Positions 49,504-58,690 of a stretch of 64,000 nucleotides of DNA are shown here, in pieces. Numbering within the stretch: position 1 is the stretch's first letter; each line of letters begins with the position of its first letter. Position numbers and translations under genes: made by a program. The stretch is from Actinoplanes sp. KI2 (lineage in GTDB: Bacteria > Actinomycetota > Actinomycetes > Mycobacteriales > Micromonosporaceae), in assembly GCF_025630775.1 (NCBI RefSeq), contig NZ_JAOSZE010000015.1, positions 1 through 64,000 of the forward strand, read 5' to 3'. The notes under the pieces are model-generated. The model had not been told where the DNA came from and did not search any database. It worked only from the letters and a program-made list of their open reading frames with translations.

Positions 49504-52341
49504 ATGCGCTATCGATCACCCGCGGCAGGGGACGGCTCCGCGCCAGTCCCGCTGCGTGGCCCCAAGCCCTTGCGGATGGTGCTGGCGGTCGCAACCGCCG
49601 GCGCCATTGGGCTCATCCCGGCCGCCTTCGTTGCGACGCCGGCGTTTGCAGTCGGAGTCGGAAACCAAGTAGTCACCAACAACGGACCAGTCGTCGAAGG
49701 TGCTCCCGTCACGATCACGATCACCTCCGACACTGCCGAGACGTACACCATTACCACGGCGCCGGTGGCAGGCGGTACGGCAGGGGCGGTGTCCGGCACC
49801 GACTACACCGCTCTGACTCCCTCGCCAAAGACACTCACGTTCGCGACGGCTGGAACCACGCAGACGATTACGATCAACACGATTGACGACAACGTCTACG
49901 AAGGTCCTGAGCAGTTCAGCGTCACGGCCACCGGCGACACTACCAACACGGTCGGTGTTTCGACGACGGTCACCATCCTCGACAACGACAATCCGCCGAC
50001 TTACACGATGACAGCGGACAAGACGACCGTTGTTGAAGGGACTGACACCCTCGTCACCGTGACGGTCACCCTGATCGCTCCGTCGGAGCAGGCGGTCAGC
50101 ATCCCGATCGCCACGTATGACGGGACGGCCAAGAGTCCCGGCGACTACACGGCGTACACAGGGCCGCTCACCCTCAGTTCTCTGCAGACGTCAAAGCAGT
50201 TCACGATCCCGATCGTCAACGACACAGTTGACGAGGACGACCAGACCTTCCAGATCAGAGCCGACGCCGGGACCAACGTGACTGGCGTCGCGGCTCCGAT
50301 CACGATCACCATCGTGGACAACGATCTACCGCCGACGGTGACAATCGCCAACCCCGCCTCGCCGTCCACCGAGGGGTCGGACGTCTCCTTCCCGGTGACC
50401 ATTTCCCCGGCGTCGGAAAAGACTGTCACGGTCAAGTACGACACCAGCGATTTGACCGCCGGTCAACTGCTGACCAGCACCGATGGGCTCGCGACTGCGG
50501 GCAAGGACTACACCGCAGTGAGTGGCGGGACGGTCACCTTCGCGCCGGGAGATCCGACGACGAAGGCGGCTGTGGTTCACACGACCGTGGACGATCTGGA
50601 CGAGATTTCGCCCGAGGAGTTCAGGGCGACCTTGTCCGCGCCTACCAACGCGACTCTGGGAAACACCACTACGGCAATCGGAAAGATCGCGGATCCGGGA
50701 ACCGTGACGGTGCCGACTGTCGCCCTCTCGCCGACATCCGTGACCGAGGGCAGCAACGGCCTCTTCAACCCTCAGACATTCACCGTCACGCTGTCTAAGG
50801 CATCGGGTAGAACTCAGATTGTGCACTGGGCAGCCACTCTTGGCGCCGGTACAGCGGCGGCCACCGATTTCAATGCTGCAAGTGGCGACGTCACCTTTGC
50901 TCCGGGTGATCTCTCTAAGTCCTTCACTGTGGACGTCATGGGTGACAAAACCCATGAAGGTAACAAGACGTTCACTATCACGCTGAGCCCCGGCGCTGAA
51001 GGCTCGCTAGTGAACCTGGCTGGCGATCTGAAGGCAAACTTGGTCACCATCACGGACGACGACGCGCTGCCGACCTTTACGGTCAACGATGTGTCGATGC
51101 CGGAGGGCAACTCCGCCTCGGTGGTGCTCTACACGGTTCACCTGTCCAACCCGACCTCGGCGCCCGTGACCTTCACTGCTACGGACCAGCCTGACACCGC
51201 TAAGAGCAACCCGACTGGCAACCCGTCGACCGCATTCGGCACCGACGACTACTCGCTGGCGGCGACGCCGATCAGTATCCCGGCTGGGCAGACGAACGGA
51301 TATGCCTTCGTGCTGGTAAACGGCGACTCGATCTATGAATCCGATGAGTCCGCGTCGATCAAGTTCACCACGGCCTCCACTGATGTCAGCGGAACCACGG
51401 TGATCGGTCAGCTTATGCTGAAGAACGACGACGTGGCGCCGACCCTCAGCGTGGTCTCCGCGACTGCCAAGGAGGGCGACTCCGTTGCAGTCAAGGGCCT
51501 AGTCGCAGGCCAGTCCCAGGCGAAGGTCACCTTCAACATCACCTACACCGGCAAGGCTGTGGGCGGGTCGAAGGCCGCGTCGGCGAGTGACTTTGTCAAC
51601 CCGGGTGCCCAGGTCGTCGACCTGTTGCCCGGCACGCTGGTCGGCTCGTCGCTCGACCTCGGGACCGTGAAGGTCAACACCAACACCACGGCAGACCCGG
51701 CCCGAACAATCGCCGTTGAGGGCACCGGGGTCGGTGACGTCGGCACCGTGAAGCCGGGCGCGATCACGATCGCGGCCGACAGCGGCTCCACGCCTACGCC
51801 GGGCACTCCGACGATCAACGTGCCGACCGGCGTGGTCGGGGCGAGCGTCGTCCGGGTCGCCGGCACGGCGGCCGCGGGCTCGACCGTCGAATTGTGGGGC
51901 GCGCCGACTTCGCCGGCCAACCCTGCGCTGACGATGCTGCAGAGCATGACGGCAAGTGACGCCGGCGTGTACTCCTTCGAGCGTTGGATCGGCCAGGGCT
52001 ACCGGTTCGGGATCAAGGTTGGCGACTACGTCTCGCCGGAGATGTCGGTCAAGGTCACCCAGAAGCCGGTCTTCGTGGCTTCCTCCACTACGGCGGGCGT
52101 CGCGAGCTTCGCGGTCCAGGGCAACCCGCGGGCGGCCGGCCAGACGGTCGTAGTCCAGCGGTACCTGAGCGGCAAGTGGGTCAAGATCGCACAGGGCGTC
52201 ACCGGTAGCACCAACCAGTGGCGGGGCACCGTGAAGATTGCTTCGGGTACCTCGGTCGCGACTCGGGCGTTCGTCGTCGGTGATACGACCATCGGTATCT
52301 ACGGTGGCTACTCGGACATCAAGCGGTTCACGATCAAGTAG
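49504..52341 (+). CDS. Secreted Calx-beta repeat protein (adhesin-like)
   Basis: A 945-residue exported protein. A long signal peptide is cut near residue 49 (ATPAFA). Five or six Calx-beta-type domains of about 110 residues follow (from about 50 to 760), each ending in acidic loops such as ILDNDNPP, IVDNDLPP, ITDDDALP and LKNDDVAP that bind Ca2+ in the family. A C-terminal region of about 185 residues with SVELWG and VVVQRYLSGKWVKI follows. There is no sortase or membrane anchor. The base composition is lower in G/C and its codons more relaxed than in neighbours, so horizontal transfer or weak selection is possible. A candidate c-di-GMP riboswitch precedes it. Role in surface adhesion or biofilm is inferred. 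Confidence 0.85.
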   Translation: MRYRSPAAGDGSAPVPLRGPKPLRMVLAVATAGAIGLIPAAFVATPAFAVGVGNQVVTNNGPVVEGAPVTITITSDTAETYTITTAPVAGGTAGAVSGTDYTALTPSPKTLTFATAGTTQTITINTIDDNVYEGPEQFSVTATGDTTNTVGVSTTVTILDNDNPPTYTMTADKTTVVEGTDTLVTVTVTLIAPSEQAVSIPIATYDGTAKSPGDYTAYTGPLTLSSLQTSKQFTIPIVNDTVDEDDQTFQIRADAGTNVTGVAAPITITIVDNDLPPTVTIANPASPSTEGSDVSFPVTISPASEKTVTVKYDTSDLTAGQLLTSTDGLATAGKDYTAVSGGTVTFAPGDPTTKAAVVHTTVDDLDEISPEEFRATLSAPTNATLGNTTTAIGKIADPGTVTVPTVALSPTSVTEGSNGLFNPQTFTVTLSKASGRTQIVHWAATLGAGTAAATDFNAASGDVTFAPGDLSKSFTVDVMGDKTHEGNKTFTITLSPGAEGSLVNLAGDLKANLVTITDDDALPTFTVNDVSMPEGNSASVVLYTVHLSNPTSAPVTFTATDQPDTAKSNPTGNPSTAFGTDDYSLAATPISIPAGQTNGYAFVLVNGDSIYESDESASIKFTTASTDVSGTTVIGQLMLKNDDVAPTLSVVSATAKEGDSVAVKGLVAGQSQAKVTFNITYTGKAVGGSKAASASDFVNPGAQVVDLLPGTLVGSSLDLGTVKVNTNTTADPARTIAVEGTGVGDVGTVKPGAITIAADSGSTPTPGTPTINVPTGVVGASVVRVAGTAAAGSTVELWGAPTSPANPALTMLQSMTASDAGVYSFERWIGQGYRFGIKVGDYVSPEMSVKVTQKPVFVASSTTAGVASFAVQGNPRAAGQTVVVQRYLSGKWVKIAQGVTGSTNQWRGTVKIASGTSVATRAFVVGDTTIGIYGGYSDIKRFTIK

Positions 52342-52367
52342 ACACCAGCACCATCTGACCTAACGAA

Positions 52368-52397
52368 GGCGGGGGCGGCCATATGGTCGCCCCCGCC
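52368..52397 (+). terminator. Long perfect-like hairpin after the Calx-beta gene
   Basis: A 30-nt near-perfect palindrome, GGCGGGGGCGGCCAT / ATGGTCGCCCCCGCC, with one G-T pair, followed by a short GCTTTG. It lies 27 nt after the stop and is the obvious terminator. Confidence 0.9.
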
Positions 52398-52406
52398 GCT
52401 TTGCGT

Positions 52407-52438
<32 letters not shown>

Positions 52439-52664
52439 GTCCGGCCGTGCGGCAGTGCCCGGGACTAATTGGTCGACGCTTGCCGCTTCCGCCGCGGCTC
52501 GCACCCTGGTCACGCTGCCCGGGCACCCACGGCCACCTCGAGCGGGCCACGGGCTTTGTTCGCGCGGGCAGCACGGTTGCCTAGGTTCCGCATCCGCGGG
52601 CAGGACGGCTTTAAGAAAGCCTCAAGTTTCCGGGTGATTTCGGCAAAGGATCAACAATGATGCG

Positions 52665-54188
52665 ATGACCAGCGTGGCGAATCGATATCGGCTGCTCGGC
52701 ATGCTCGGCGTCGGCGCCATGTCAGTCGTGTGGCGTGCGCACGATGAGGTGCTCGACCGTGAGGTGGCGGTCAAGGTTCTCTCGCCCGAGACGGCGGATC
52801 GGCCACAGCTGCGGGAGCAGATCCGGATCGAGGCGCGGGCGACCATCCAGTTGCGCGACAAGCACGTGGTCGAGGTGTACGACGTCGGCGAGACGGAGAG
52901 CGGGCTGCCGTTCGTCGTGGTGGAGCTGGTCGAGGGCCGGTCGATGGCCGAGCTGATGAATGGCCGCCCGTTGCCGTGTCGCACTGCAATGGCCGTCGGC
53001 GCGCAGGTCGCGGCCGCGCTGTTCGCGGCGCATACCCGCGGGATCGTGCACCGTGGTGTGAAGGCCAGCAACGTGCTGGTCACCCCGGACGGCGTGAAGC
53101 TGGCCGACTTCGGCATCTCGGCGGAGGCCGCGGATGGTGGCCCGGCCACCGATATGCGCGCCTTCGGACTATTGCTGCGGCAGATGTTGGCGGACACCGC
53201 CGAGCTGACGGCCGGGGTGGCCGACCTGGTCGACCGCTGCCTGTCCGAGCAGCCCGACGCCCGGCCCACCGCCGCCGAGGCGTCCGGCATCTTGACCGCG
53301 GCGGCCGGCCTCTTCCCGCCGGTTCCGCTGCAACTGACCGCGGCGGGCTCCGCGGCGACGAGCCCGGCAGCACCGGGCCCGGAACTGACCGCGGCAGGCC
53401 CAGCGGCGACGAGCGTGGTAGCACCGGGACCCGCGGCGACGAGCGTGGCAGCACCGGGTCCGCTGGCACATTCGGTGGCACGTCCGGGCGCAACGCGGCG
53501 GCGCACGGTACGGAGGCGGTTCGCGCGCCGGCGGCCCCGGCGTACCGCGGTGGTCGCCGGGGTGGCCGCGACCGCCGGCGTCCTGGTCGGCACGAGTTGG
53601 TGCCTCGCCCTCATGGGCTCGCCGGCGGGGACACCTGTGGCGCGGGCGCCTCTGCCGGCGGGGACAGCCGCGGCGCCGGAGCCTCTGCCGGCGGCGAGTT
53701 GTACGGTCGCCTATGCGATCCGCGAGGCTGTCGGCGGCCGGTTCTTCGCCGCGGTCCTGATCGCGCGGACCGGCCCGACCAACGCCTGGCGTCTCTCCTT
53801 CGATCTGCCGGACGGCCAGCGACTCGTGAAGGGCTGGAGCGCGGGCTGGACCCAGGAGGGAAACTCCGTCCGGCTCAGCGGCAGCGGTGCCTCGGCGAGC
53901 AGCGGCTTCGAGGCGAGCTTCCGCGATTTCGCGGCCCTGCCCGCCGTCTTCCGGGTCAACGGCACGGTCTGCGAGGCACAGACCTCGACCGCCGAACCCG
54001 CCGCCACCTCCACCACCCCGGCGAGCACGAGCAGCCCGACGAGCGCGAGCACCCCGCCGAGCACCCCGGCGAGCACGAGCCCGTCATCCGCGGAGCCGCG
54101 GCACCCGGCCGCGCCGCCACCGCCGGCTGCACGGCCCGAGCCGCTGTCACCGGCCACCAGCAAGCGCAAGCCCGTCCCGGCCGTCTAA
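52665..54188 (+). CDS. Membrane pseudokinase (STK fold) with extracellular CBM2 module
   Basis: A 507-residue protein with an N-terminal Ser/Thr-kinase-like domain. Lys K37 (EVAVKVL) and D148-F149-G150 are present. The catalytic HRD is HRG (D to G at 131, GIVHRGVKASNVL), and the activation segment is missing: DFGISAEAADGGPA runs straight into TDMRAFGLLL with no APE motif. It is thus probably inactive as a kinase. A Pro/Ala linker and a membrane helix (about 294-318) are followed by a CBM2-like cellulose-binding domain, with the typical terminal Cys pair C346 and C436 and surface Trps, then a Ser/Thr/Pro tail. A carbohydrate-sensing receptor is inferred. Confidence 0.87.
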   Translation: MTSVANRYRLLGMLGVGAMSVVWRAHDEVLDREVAVKVLSPETADRPQLREQIRIEARATIQLRDKHVVEVYDVGETESGLPFVVVELVEGRSMAELMNGRPLPCRTAMAVGAQVAAALFAAHTRGIVHRGVKASNVLVTPDGVKLADFGISAEAADGGPATDMRAFGLLLRQMLADTAELTAGVADLVDRCLSEQPDARPTAAEASGILTAAAGLFPPVPLQLTAAGSAATSPAAPGPELTAAGPAATSVVAPGPAATSVAAPGPLAHSVARPGATRRRTVRRRFARRRPRRTAVVAGVAATAGVLVGTSWCLALMGSPAGTPVARAPLPAGTAAAPEPLPAASCTVAYAIREAVGGRFFAAVLIARTGPTNAWRLSFDLPDGQRLVKGWSAGWTQEGNSVRLSGSGASASSGFEASFRDFAALPAVFRVNGTVCEAQTSTAEPAATSTTPASTSSPTSASTPPSTPASTSPSSAEPRHPAAPPPPAARPEPLSPATSKRKPVPAV

Positions 54189-54216
54189 GGCCTGCCCTGC
54201 CGATCACGAGGGGGGC

Positions 54217-54240
54217 GGGTGCGGCGGGAAAGCCGCACCC
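54217..54240. terminator. Bidirectional terminator between convergent genes
   Basis: A 9-bp stem GGGTGCGGC / GCCGCACCC around GGGAAA, 28 bp after the kinase-like stop and 11 bp after the end of the ABC exporter gene on the other strand. Confidence 0.8.
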
Positions 54241-54251
54241 ACCCCAACGGC

Positions 54252-56222
54252 TCAGTCGACCTCGGCGACCGCCTGGGCGAACTGCGCCGAATACAGCCGC
54301 GCATAAGCCCCGTCGGCCGCGATCAGCTCGTCGTGGGTGCCCTGCTCGACGATCTGGCCGTGCTCCATCACCAGGATCACGTCGGCGTCCCGGATCGTGG
54401 AGAGCCGGTGGGCGATCACGAAGCTGGTGCGGCCCGCGCGCAGCGTGTTCATCGCCCGCTGGATCAGCACCTCGGTGCGGGTGTCGACCGAGCTGGTCGC
54501 CTCGTCCAGGATCAGGATGCTCGGCTCGGCCAGGAACGCCCGGGCGATGGTGATCAGCTGCTTCTGCCCGGCGCTGACGTTCGAGCCCTCCTCGTCGATC
54601 ACCGTCTCGTAGCCGTCCGGCAGCGCCCGGACGAAGTGGTCGACGTGCGCCGCCTCGGCCGCGGCCTGCACCTTCACCATGTCGAAGGAGTCGGCGCCGT
54701 ACGCGATGTTCTCCGCGATGGTCCCGCCGAACAGCCAGGTGTCCTGCAGCACCATGCCGATCTGCTCGCGCAGTTCCTCGCGCGGCATGTCGTTGATGTC
54801 CACGCCGTCCAGGGTGATCCGGCCGGAGTCGACGTCGTAGAACCGCATGATCAGGTTGACCAGCGTGGTCTTGCCGGCGCCGGTCGGCCCGACGATTGCC
54901 ACCGTCTGGCCGGGCTCCACCGCCAGCGACAGGTCGTCGATCAGCGGCTTCTCCGGCAGGTACCGGAACGACACGTCGTCGAAGGCGACCCGGCCCTCGG
55001 CCTGGCGGATGCCCTTCGACGCCGGCTCGGGCGACTGCTCGTCCGCGTCCAGCAGGGCGAACACCCGCTCGGCCGAGGCCACGCCGGACTGGATCAGGTT
55101 GGCCATCGAGGCCACCTGGGTCAGCGGCTGGCTGAACTGGCGCGAGTACTGGATGAAGGCCTGCACCTCGCCGAGCGACAGGCTGCCGGAGGCCACCTGC
55201 AGACCGCCGACCACCGCCACCAGCACGTAGTTCAGGTTGCCGATGAACATCATGGCCGGCTGGATCAGGCCGGAGACGAACTGTGCCTTGAAGCTCGACG
55301 CGTACAGCTTGTCGTTGTGCTCCTCGAAGGTGGCCTGGGCCTCCTGCTGCCGGCCGAAGACCTTGACCAGCGAGTGCCCGGTGAACATCTCCTCGATGTG
55401 CCCGTTGAGCTTGCCGGTCGTCTTCCACTGGGCCACGAAGTTCGGCTGCGAGCGCTTGCCGATGAAGGTGGTCACGAAGATCGACACCGGCACCGTGACC
55501 AGCGCGATCAGGGCGAGCAGCCAGGAGATCCAGAACATGAACCCGAGCACCCCGACGATCATCAGCAGGGCCGTGATCAGCTGGGCGAACGTCTGCTGCA
55601 GGGTCTGCGCGATGTTGTCGGTGTCGTTGGTGGCCCGGCTCAGCACCTCGCCGCGCGGCTGCTTGTCGAAGTAGGACAGGGGCAGCCGGGACAGCTTCGC
55701 CTCGACGTCCTCCCGCAGCTTGTAGACCGCCCTCTGCACCACGGTCGCGGTGAGCCGGCCCTGGAAGACCCCGAACAGCCAGGCGCACAGGTAGACGACC
55801 GCCACCCAGCCGAGCAGGTGCAGCAGCTTGTCGAAGTCGATGCCCTGCCCCGGTACGAAGTTGATCGAGGAGAGCAGGTCGGCGCGGGTGTTCTCGCCGT
55901 GGGCCCGCAACTGGTCGATGACCTGCTGCTTCGTGGTGCCGGGCGGCAGCGACGACAGCGACTTGCCGACGAAGCCGGAGAAGATGATGTCGGTGGCGTG
56001 GCCGAGCAGGCGCGGGCCGGAGACGGACAGCGCGACGCTGCACACGCCGAACAGCAGCACCAGGCCGACCAGCGCGCGCTGCGGCTTGAGCAGGCCGAGC
56101 AGGCGCTTGGTGGAGCCCTTGAAGTCGTTCAGCTTCTCGGGCGGAGCCCCGCCCATCATCATCCGGGCGGCCGGTGGCCCCATCGGCCGTGGGCCGGCTG
56201 CGGCACGGTTGGGCGCGGTCAT
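54252..56222 (-). CDS. ABC multidrug/lipid exporter (half-transporter, second of pair)
   Basis: A 656-residue exporter half. An N-terminal cytoplasmic Gly/Pro/Met-rich segment, six membrane helices (about 65-370) and an ATPase domain. Motifs: Walker A VGPTGAGKTTL, signature NVSAGQKQL, Walker B ILILDEATSSVDTR and switch VIAHRLSTI. It likely forms a heterodimer with the product of the preceding gene (56222-57958). The start overlaps that gene's TAA by one base. The TetR gene upstream regulates both. The Walker motifs look complete. Confidence 0.94.
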   Translation of the reverse strand: MTAPNRAAAGPRPMGPPAARMMMGGAPPEKLNDFKGSTKRLLGLLKPQRALVGLVLLFGVCSVALSVSGPRLLGHATDIIFSGFVGKSLSSLPPGTTKQQVIDQLRAHGENTRADLLSSINFVPGQGIDFDKLLHLLGWVAVVYLCAWLFGVFQGRLTATVVQRAVYKLREDVEAKLSRLPLSYFDKQPRGEVLSRATNDTDNIAQTLQQTFAQLITALLMIVGVLGFMFWISWLLALIALVTVPVSIFVTTFIGKRSQPNFVAQWKTTGKLNGHIEEMFTGHSLVKVFGRQQEAQATFEEHNDKLYASSFKAQFVSGLIQPAMMFIGNLNYVLVAVVGGLQVASGSLSLGEVQAFIQYSRQFSQPLTQVASMANLIQSGVASAERVFALLDADEQSPEPASKGIRQAEGRVAFDDVSFRYLPEKPLIDDLSLAVEPGQTVAIVGPTGAGKTTLVNLIMRFYDVDSGRITLDGVDINDMPREELREQIGMVLQDTWLFGGTIAENIAYGADSFDMVKVQAAAEAAHVDHFVRALPDGYETVIDEEGSNVSAGQKQLITIARAFLAEPSILILDEATSSVDTRTEVLIQRAMNTLRAGRTSFVIAHRLSTIRDADVILVMEHGQIVEQGTHDELIAADGAYARLYSAQFAQAVAEVD

Positions 56223-57958
56223 TAGGCTGCCGCCTCCTGCTCGGTGAGCTGGGAAAGAACGATTTCGCGGTACGTCGGGTTGGTGTCCATGAGTTCGGAG
56301 TGCGTGCCGACGCCGACCACCCGGCCGTCGTCGAGCACGATGATCCGGTCGGCGTCGCGGATGGTGCTCACCCGCTGGGCCACCACGACCACGGTCGCGT
56401 CCGCGATGTGCGCGGTCAGCGCGGCCCGCAGCGCCGCGTCGGTGGCGTAGTCGAGCGCCGAGAACGAGTCGTCGAAGAGGTAGATCTCCGGCCGGGCCAC
56501 CAGCAGCCGGGCGATCGCGAGCCGCTGCCGCTGGCCGCCCGAGACGTTGGTGCCGCCCTGGGCGATCGACGCGTCCAGGCCGCCGTCCATCCGCTCGACG
56601 AACTCCCGGGCCTGGGCGATCTCCAGGGCCTCCCAGAGCGCCTCGTCGGTGGCGTCCGGGTTGCCGTACCGCAGGTTGGTGGCGACCGTGCCACTGAACA
56701 GGTACGGCTTCTGCGGTACCAGCCCGACCGTACGGGAAAGAAGTTTTTCGTCCAGTTCGCGCACGTCGACGCCGTCGACCAGCACCTGGCCCTCGGTCGC
56801 GTCGAACAGCCGCGGCACCAGGTTGAGCAGCGTCGTCTTGCCGCTGCCGGTGCTGCCGATGATGGCGGTCACCTCGCGCGGCCGGGCGGTGAGGTCGATG
56901 TCGCAGATCACCGGCTCCTCGGCGCCGGGGTATTTGAAGCCCACCCCGCGCATCTCCAGGAAGCCGTGCCGGCTCAGCGTGGTGACCGGCGCGAGCGGCG
57001 GCTCGACGCTGGAGTCGGTGCCGAGCACCTCCCGGATGCGCTCGGCGCAGACCTCGGCCCGCGGGATCATCACGAACATGAAGGTGGCCATCATGATCGA
57101 CATGAGGATCTGCATGAGGTAGCTGAGGAACGCGGTGAGCGCGCCGATCTGCATCTGCCCGCCGTCGATCCGGTGGCCGCCGAACCACAGCACCGCGACG
57201 CTGGAGAGGTTCACGATCAGCATCACGGTCGGGAACATCAGCGCCATCAGCTTGCCGGCGCGCAGTGAGACGTCGGTGAGATCCTCGTTGGCGACGGTGA
57301 AGCGGGCCGCTTCCCGGTCGTCGCGGACGAACGCGCGGATCACCCGGATGCCGGAGATCTGCTCGCGCATCACCTGGTTGACCCGGTCGATGCGCACCTG
57401 CATCTTCCGGAACAGCGGGCGCATCCGAACGATGATCAGGCCGACCGTGGTGATCAGGACCGGCACGATCACCAGCAGCATCGCGGACAGCGGCACGTCC
57501 TGGCGCAGCGCGAGCACCACGCCGCCGACGCACATGATCGGCGCCGAGACCATCAGGGTGAAGGTGAGCAGCACCAGCATCTGCACCTGCTGCACGTCAT
57601 TGGTGGTGCGGGTGATCAGCGAGGGCGCGCCGAACTGGCCGACCTCGCGGGCCGAGAAGGTCTGCACCCGGGAGAAGATCGACTTGCGGACGTCGCGGCC
57701 GACCGCCATCGCGGTGCGGGCCCCGAAGTACACCGCGACGATCTGCGCCGCGATCTGCAGCAGGGTGATGCCGAGCATGCCCGCGCCGACCCGGAGGACG
57801 TAGTCGGTGTCGCCCTTGATCACACCGTTGTCGATGATGTCGGCGTTCAGCGTGGGCAGGTAGAGCGTGGCCAGTGTCTGGAGGAATTGGAAGAGCACGA
57901 CCAGGGCGATCGCACCCTTGTACGGCCGGAGATGGCCGCGGAGCAGTTGAATGAGCAC
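56222..57958 (-). CDS. ABC multidrug/lipid exporter (half-transporter, first of pair)
   Basis: A 578-residue exporter half with six membrane helices (about 10-310). ATPase motifs: Walker A IGSTGSGKTTL, signature NVSGGQRQRL and Walker B IYLFDDSFSALD. In place of the usual D-E catalytic pair it has LFDD, with Asp in the catalytic base position, so this half may be a degenerate nucleotide site, as in many heterodimeric exporters. The start GTG overlaps the TetR TAG by one base. It is coupled to the second half. Confidence 0.94.
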   Translation of the reverse strand: MLIQLLRGHLRPYKGAIALVVLFQFLQTLATLYLPTLNADIIDNGVIKGDTDYVLRVGAGMLGITLLQIAAQIVAVYFGARTAMAVGRDVRKSIFSRVQTFSAREVGQFGAPSLITRTTNDVQQVQMLVLLTFTLMVSAPIMCVGGVVLALRQDVPLSAMLLVIVPVLITTVGLIIVRMRPLFRKMQVRIDRVNQVMREQISGIRVIRAFVRDDREAARFTVANEDLTDVSLRAGKLMALMFPTVMLIVNLSSVAVLWFGGHRIDGGQMQIGALTAFLSYLMQILMSIMMATFMFVMIPRAEVCAERIREVLGTDSSVEPPLAPVTTLSRHGFLEMRGVGFKYPGAEEPVICDIDLTARPREVTAIIGSTGSGKTTLLNLVPRLFDATEGQVLVDGVDVRELDEKLLSRTVGLVPQKPYLFSGTVATNLRYGNPDATDEALWEALEIAQAREFVERMDGGLDASIAQGGTNVSGGQRQRLAIARLLVARPEIYLFDDSFSALDYATDAALRAALTAHIADATVVVVAQRVSTIRDADRIIVLDDGRVVGVGTHSELMDTNPTYREIVLSQLTEQEAAA

Positions 57959-58575
57959 TACTGAGCCCCCCGCTTGTCCTCGTCTCGAATGAGAAATCCG
58001 TCTAGTAGCAGCGAGACCAACTCGGCCCCGCGGAAGGTGTCCGGATCGCCGAACGGTCCGTACGCGTTCGCCCCGCAGAACAACAGCAGCATCTGGGCCA
58101 CCGCCTCCGGCGAGCGCCGCAGCGCCGCCGCGTCCGGCTCGATCACCATGGTCAGGGCGTTCTTGAGCCGCTCGCGGCTGATCGCCATCCGGCTCTGCGC
58201 GTCCGGGTCGCCGTGACCCGCGAAGATCAGCTTGCGGGCCGCGTTGAGCAGTTGCGCGTTCTCCGCGAACCGGTCGTGCACCAGGTCGGCGGCGATCGTC
58301 ATCCGCTCGCGCAGCGGCAGGGCGGGGTCGATCGCGGTGAGCCCGTCGAGGGTGACCTGCGGGTCGAGCGCCTGGATGACCGAGCACACGACCAGCGAGT
58401 TCTTGCTTTCGAAGACGCCGAAGATGGTGCCCTCGGCAACGCCGGCGGCGGTGGCGATCTGCCGCGTGCTGACGTCGAGACCGTGCTCGTGCAGCAGCGG
58501 GATGGTCGCCGCGATGAGGGCCTGCCGGCGTTCCTCCGGCGCGAGCGCCGGAACCCTTCTTCGCCTGTTCTCCAC
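57958..58575 (-). CDS. TetR-family regulator of the ABC exporter pair
   Basis: A 205-residue repressor. The HTH is ALIAATIPLLHEHGLDVSTRQIATAAGVAEGTIFGVF. The C-terminal ligand-binding domain is unassigned. It starts an operon with the two exporter halves and is preceded by a 20-bp palindrome of the usual TetR type, so it probably represses its own operon until an exported compound binds. The start is a GTG at 58575. Confidence 0.92.
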   Translation of the reverse strand: MENRRRRVPALAPEERRQALIAATIPLLHEHGLDVSTRQIATAAGVAEGTIFGVFESKNSLVVCSVIQALDPQVTLDGLTAIDPALPLRERMTIAADLVHDRFAENAQLLNAARKLIFAGHGDPDAQSRMAISRERLKNALTMVIEPDAAALRRSPEAVAQMLLLFCGANAYGPFGDPDTFRGAELVSLLLDGFLIRDEDKRGAQ

Positions 58576-58590
58576 GAGGAACCACCCTAA

Positions 58591-58610
58591 CTGAGCGAGC
58601 GCTCACTCAG
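58591..58610. promoter_or_regulatory. TetR operator upstream of the exporter operon
   Basis: CTGAGCGAGCGCTCACTCAG, 20 bp with one mismatched pair, a classical TetR-type palindrome. It is 15 bp before the regulator's start and overlaps the expected promoter. Confidence 0.85.
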
Positions 58611-58690
58611 CCACTGACATTTGTCATGGGCGCCGGGCCCCCGCCTCAGGAACTGCTCAGGTCGGGAAACGCCCGGTCGATGAGGCGCTC

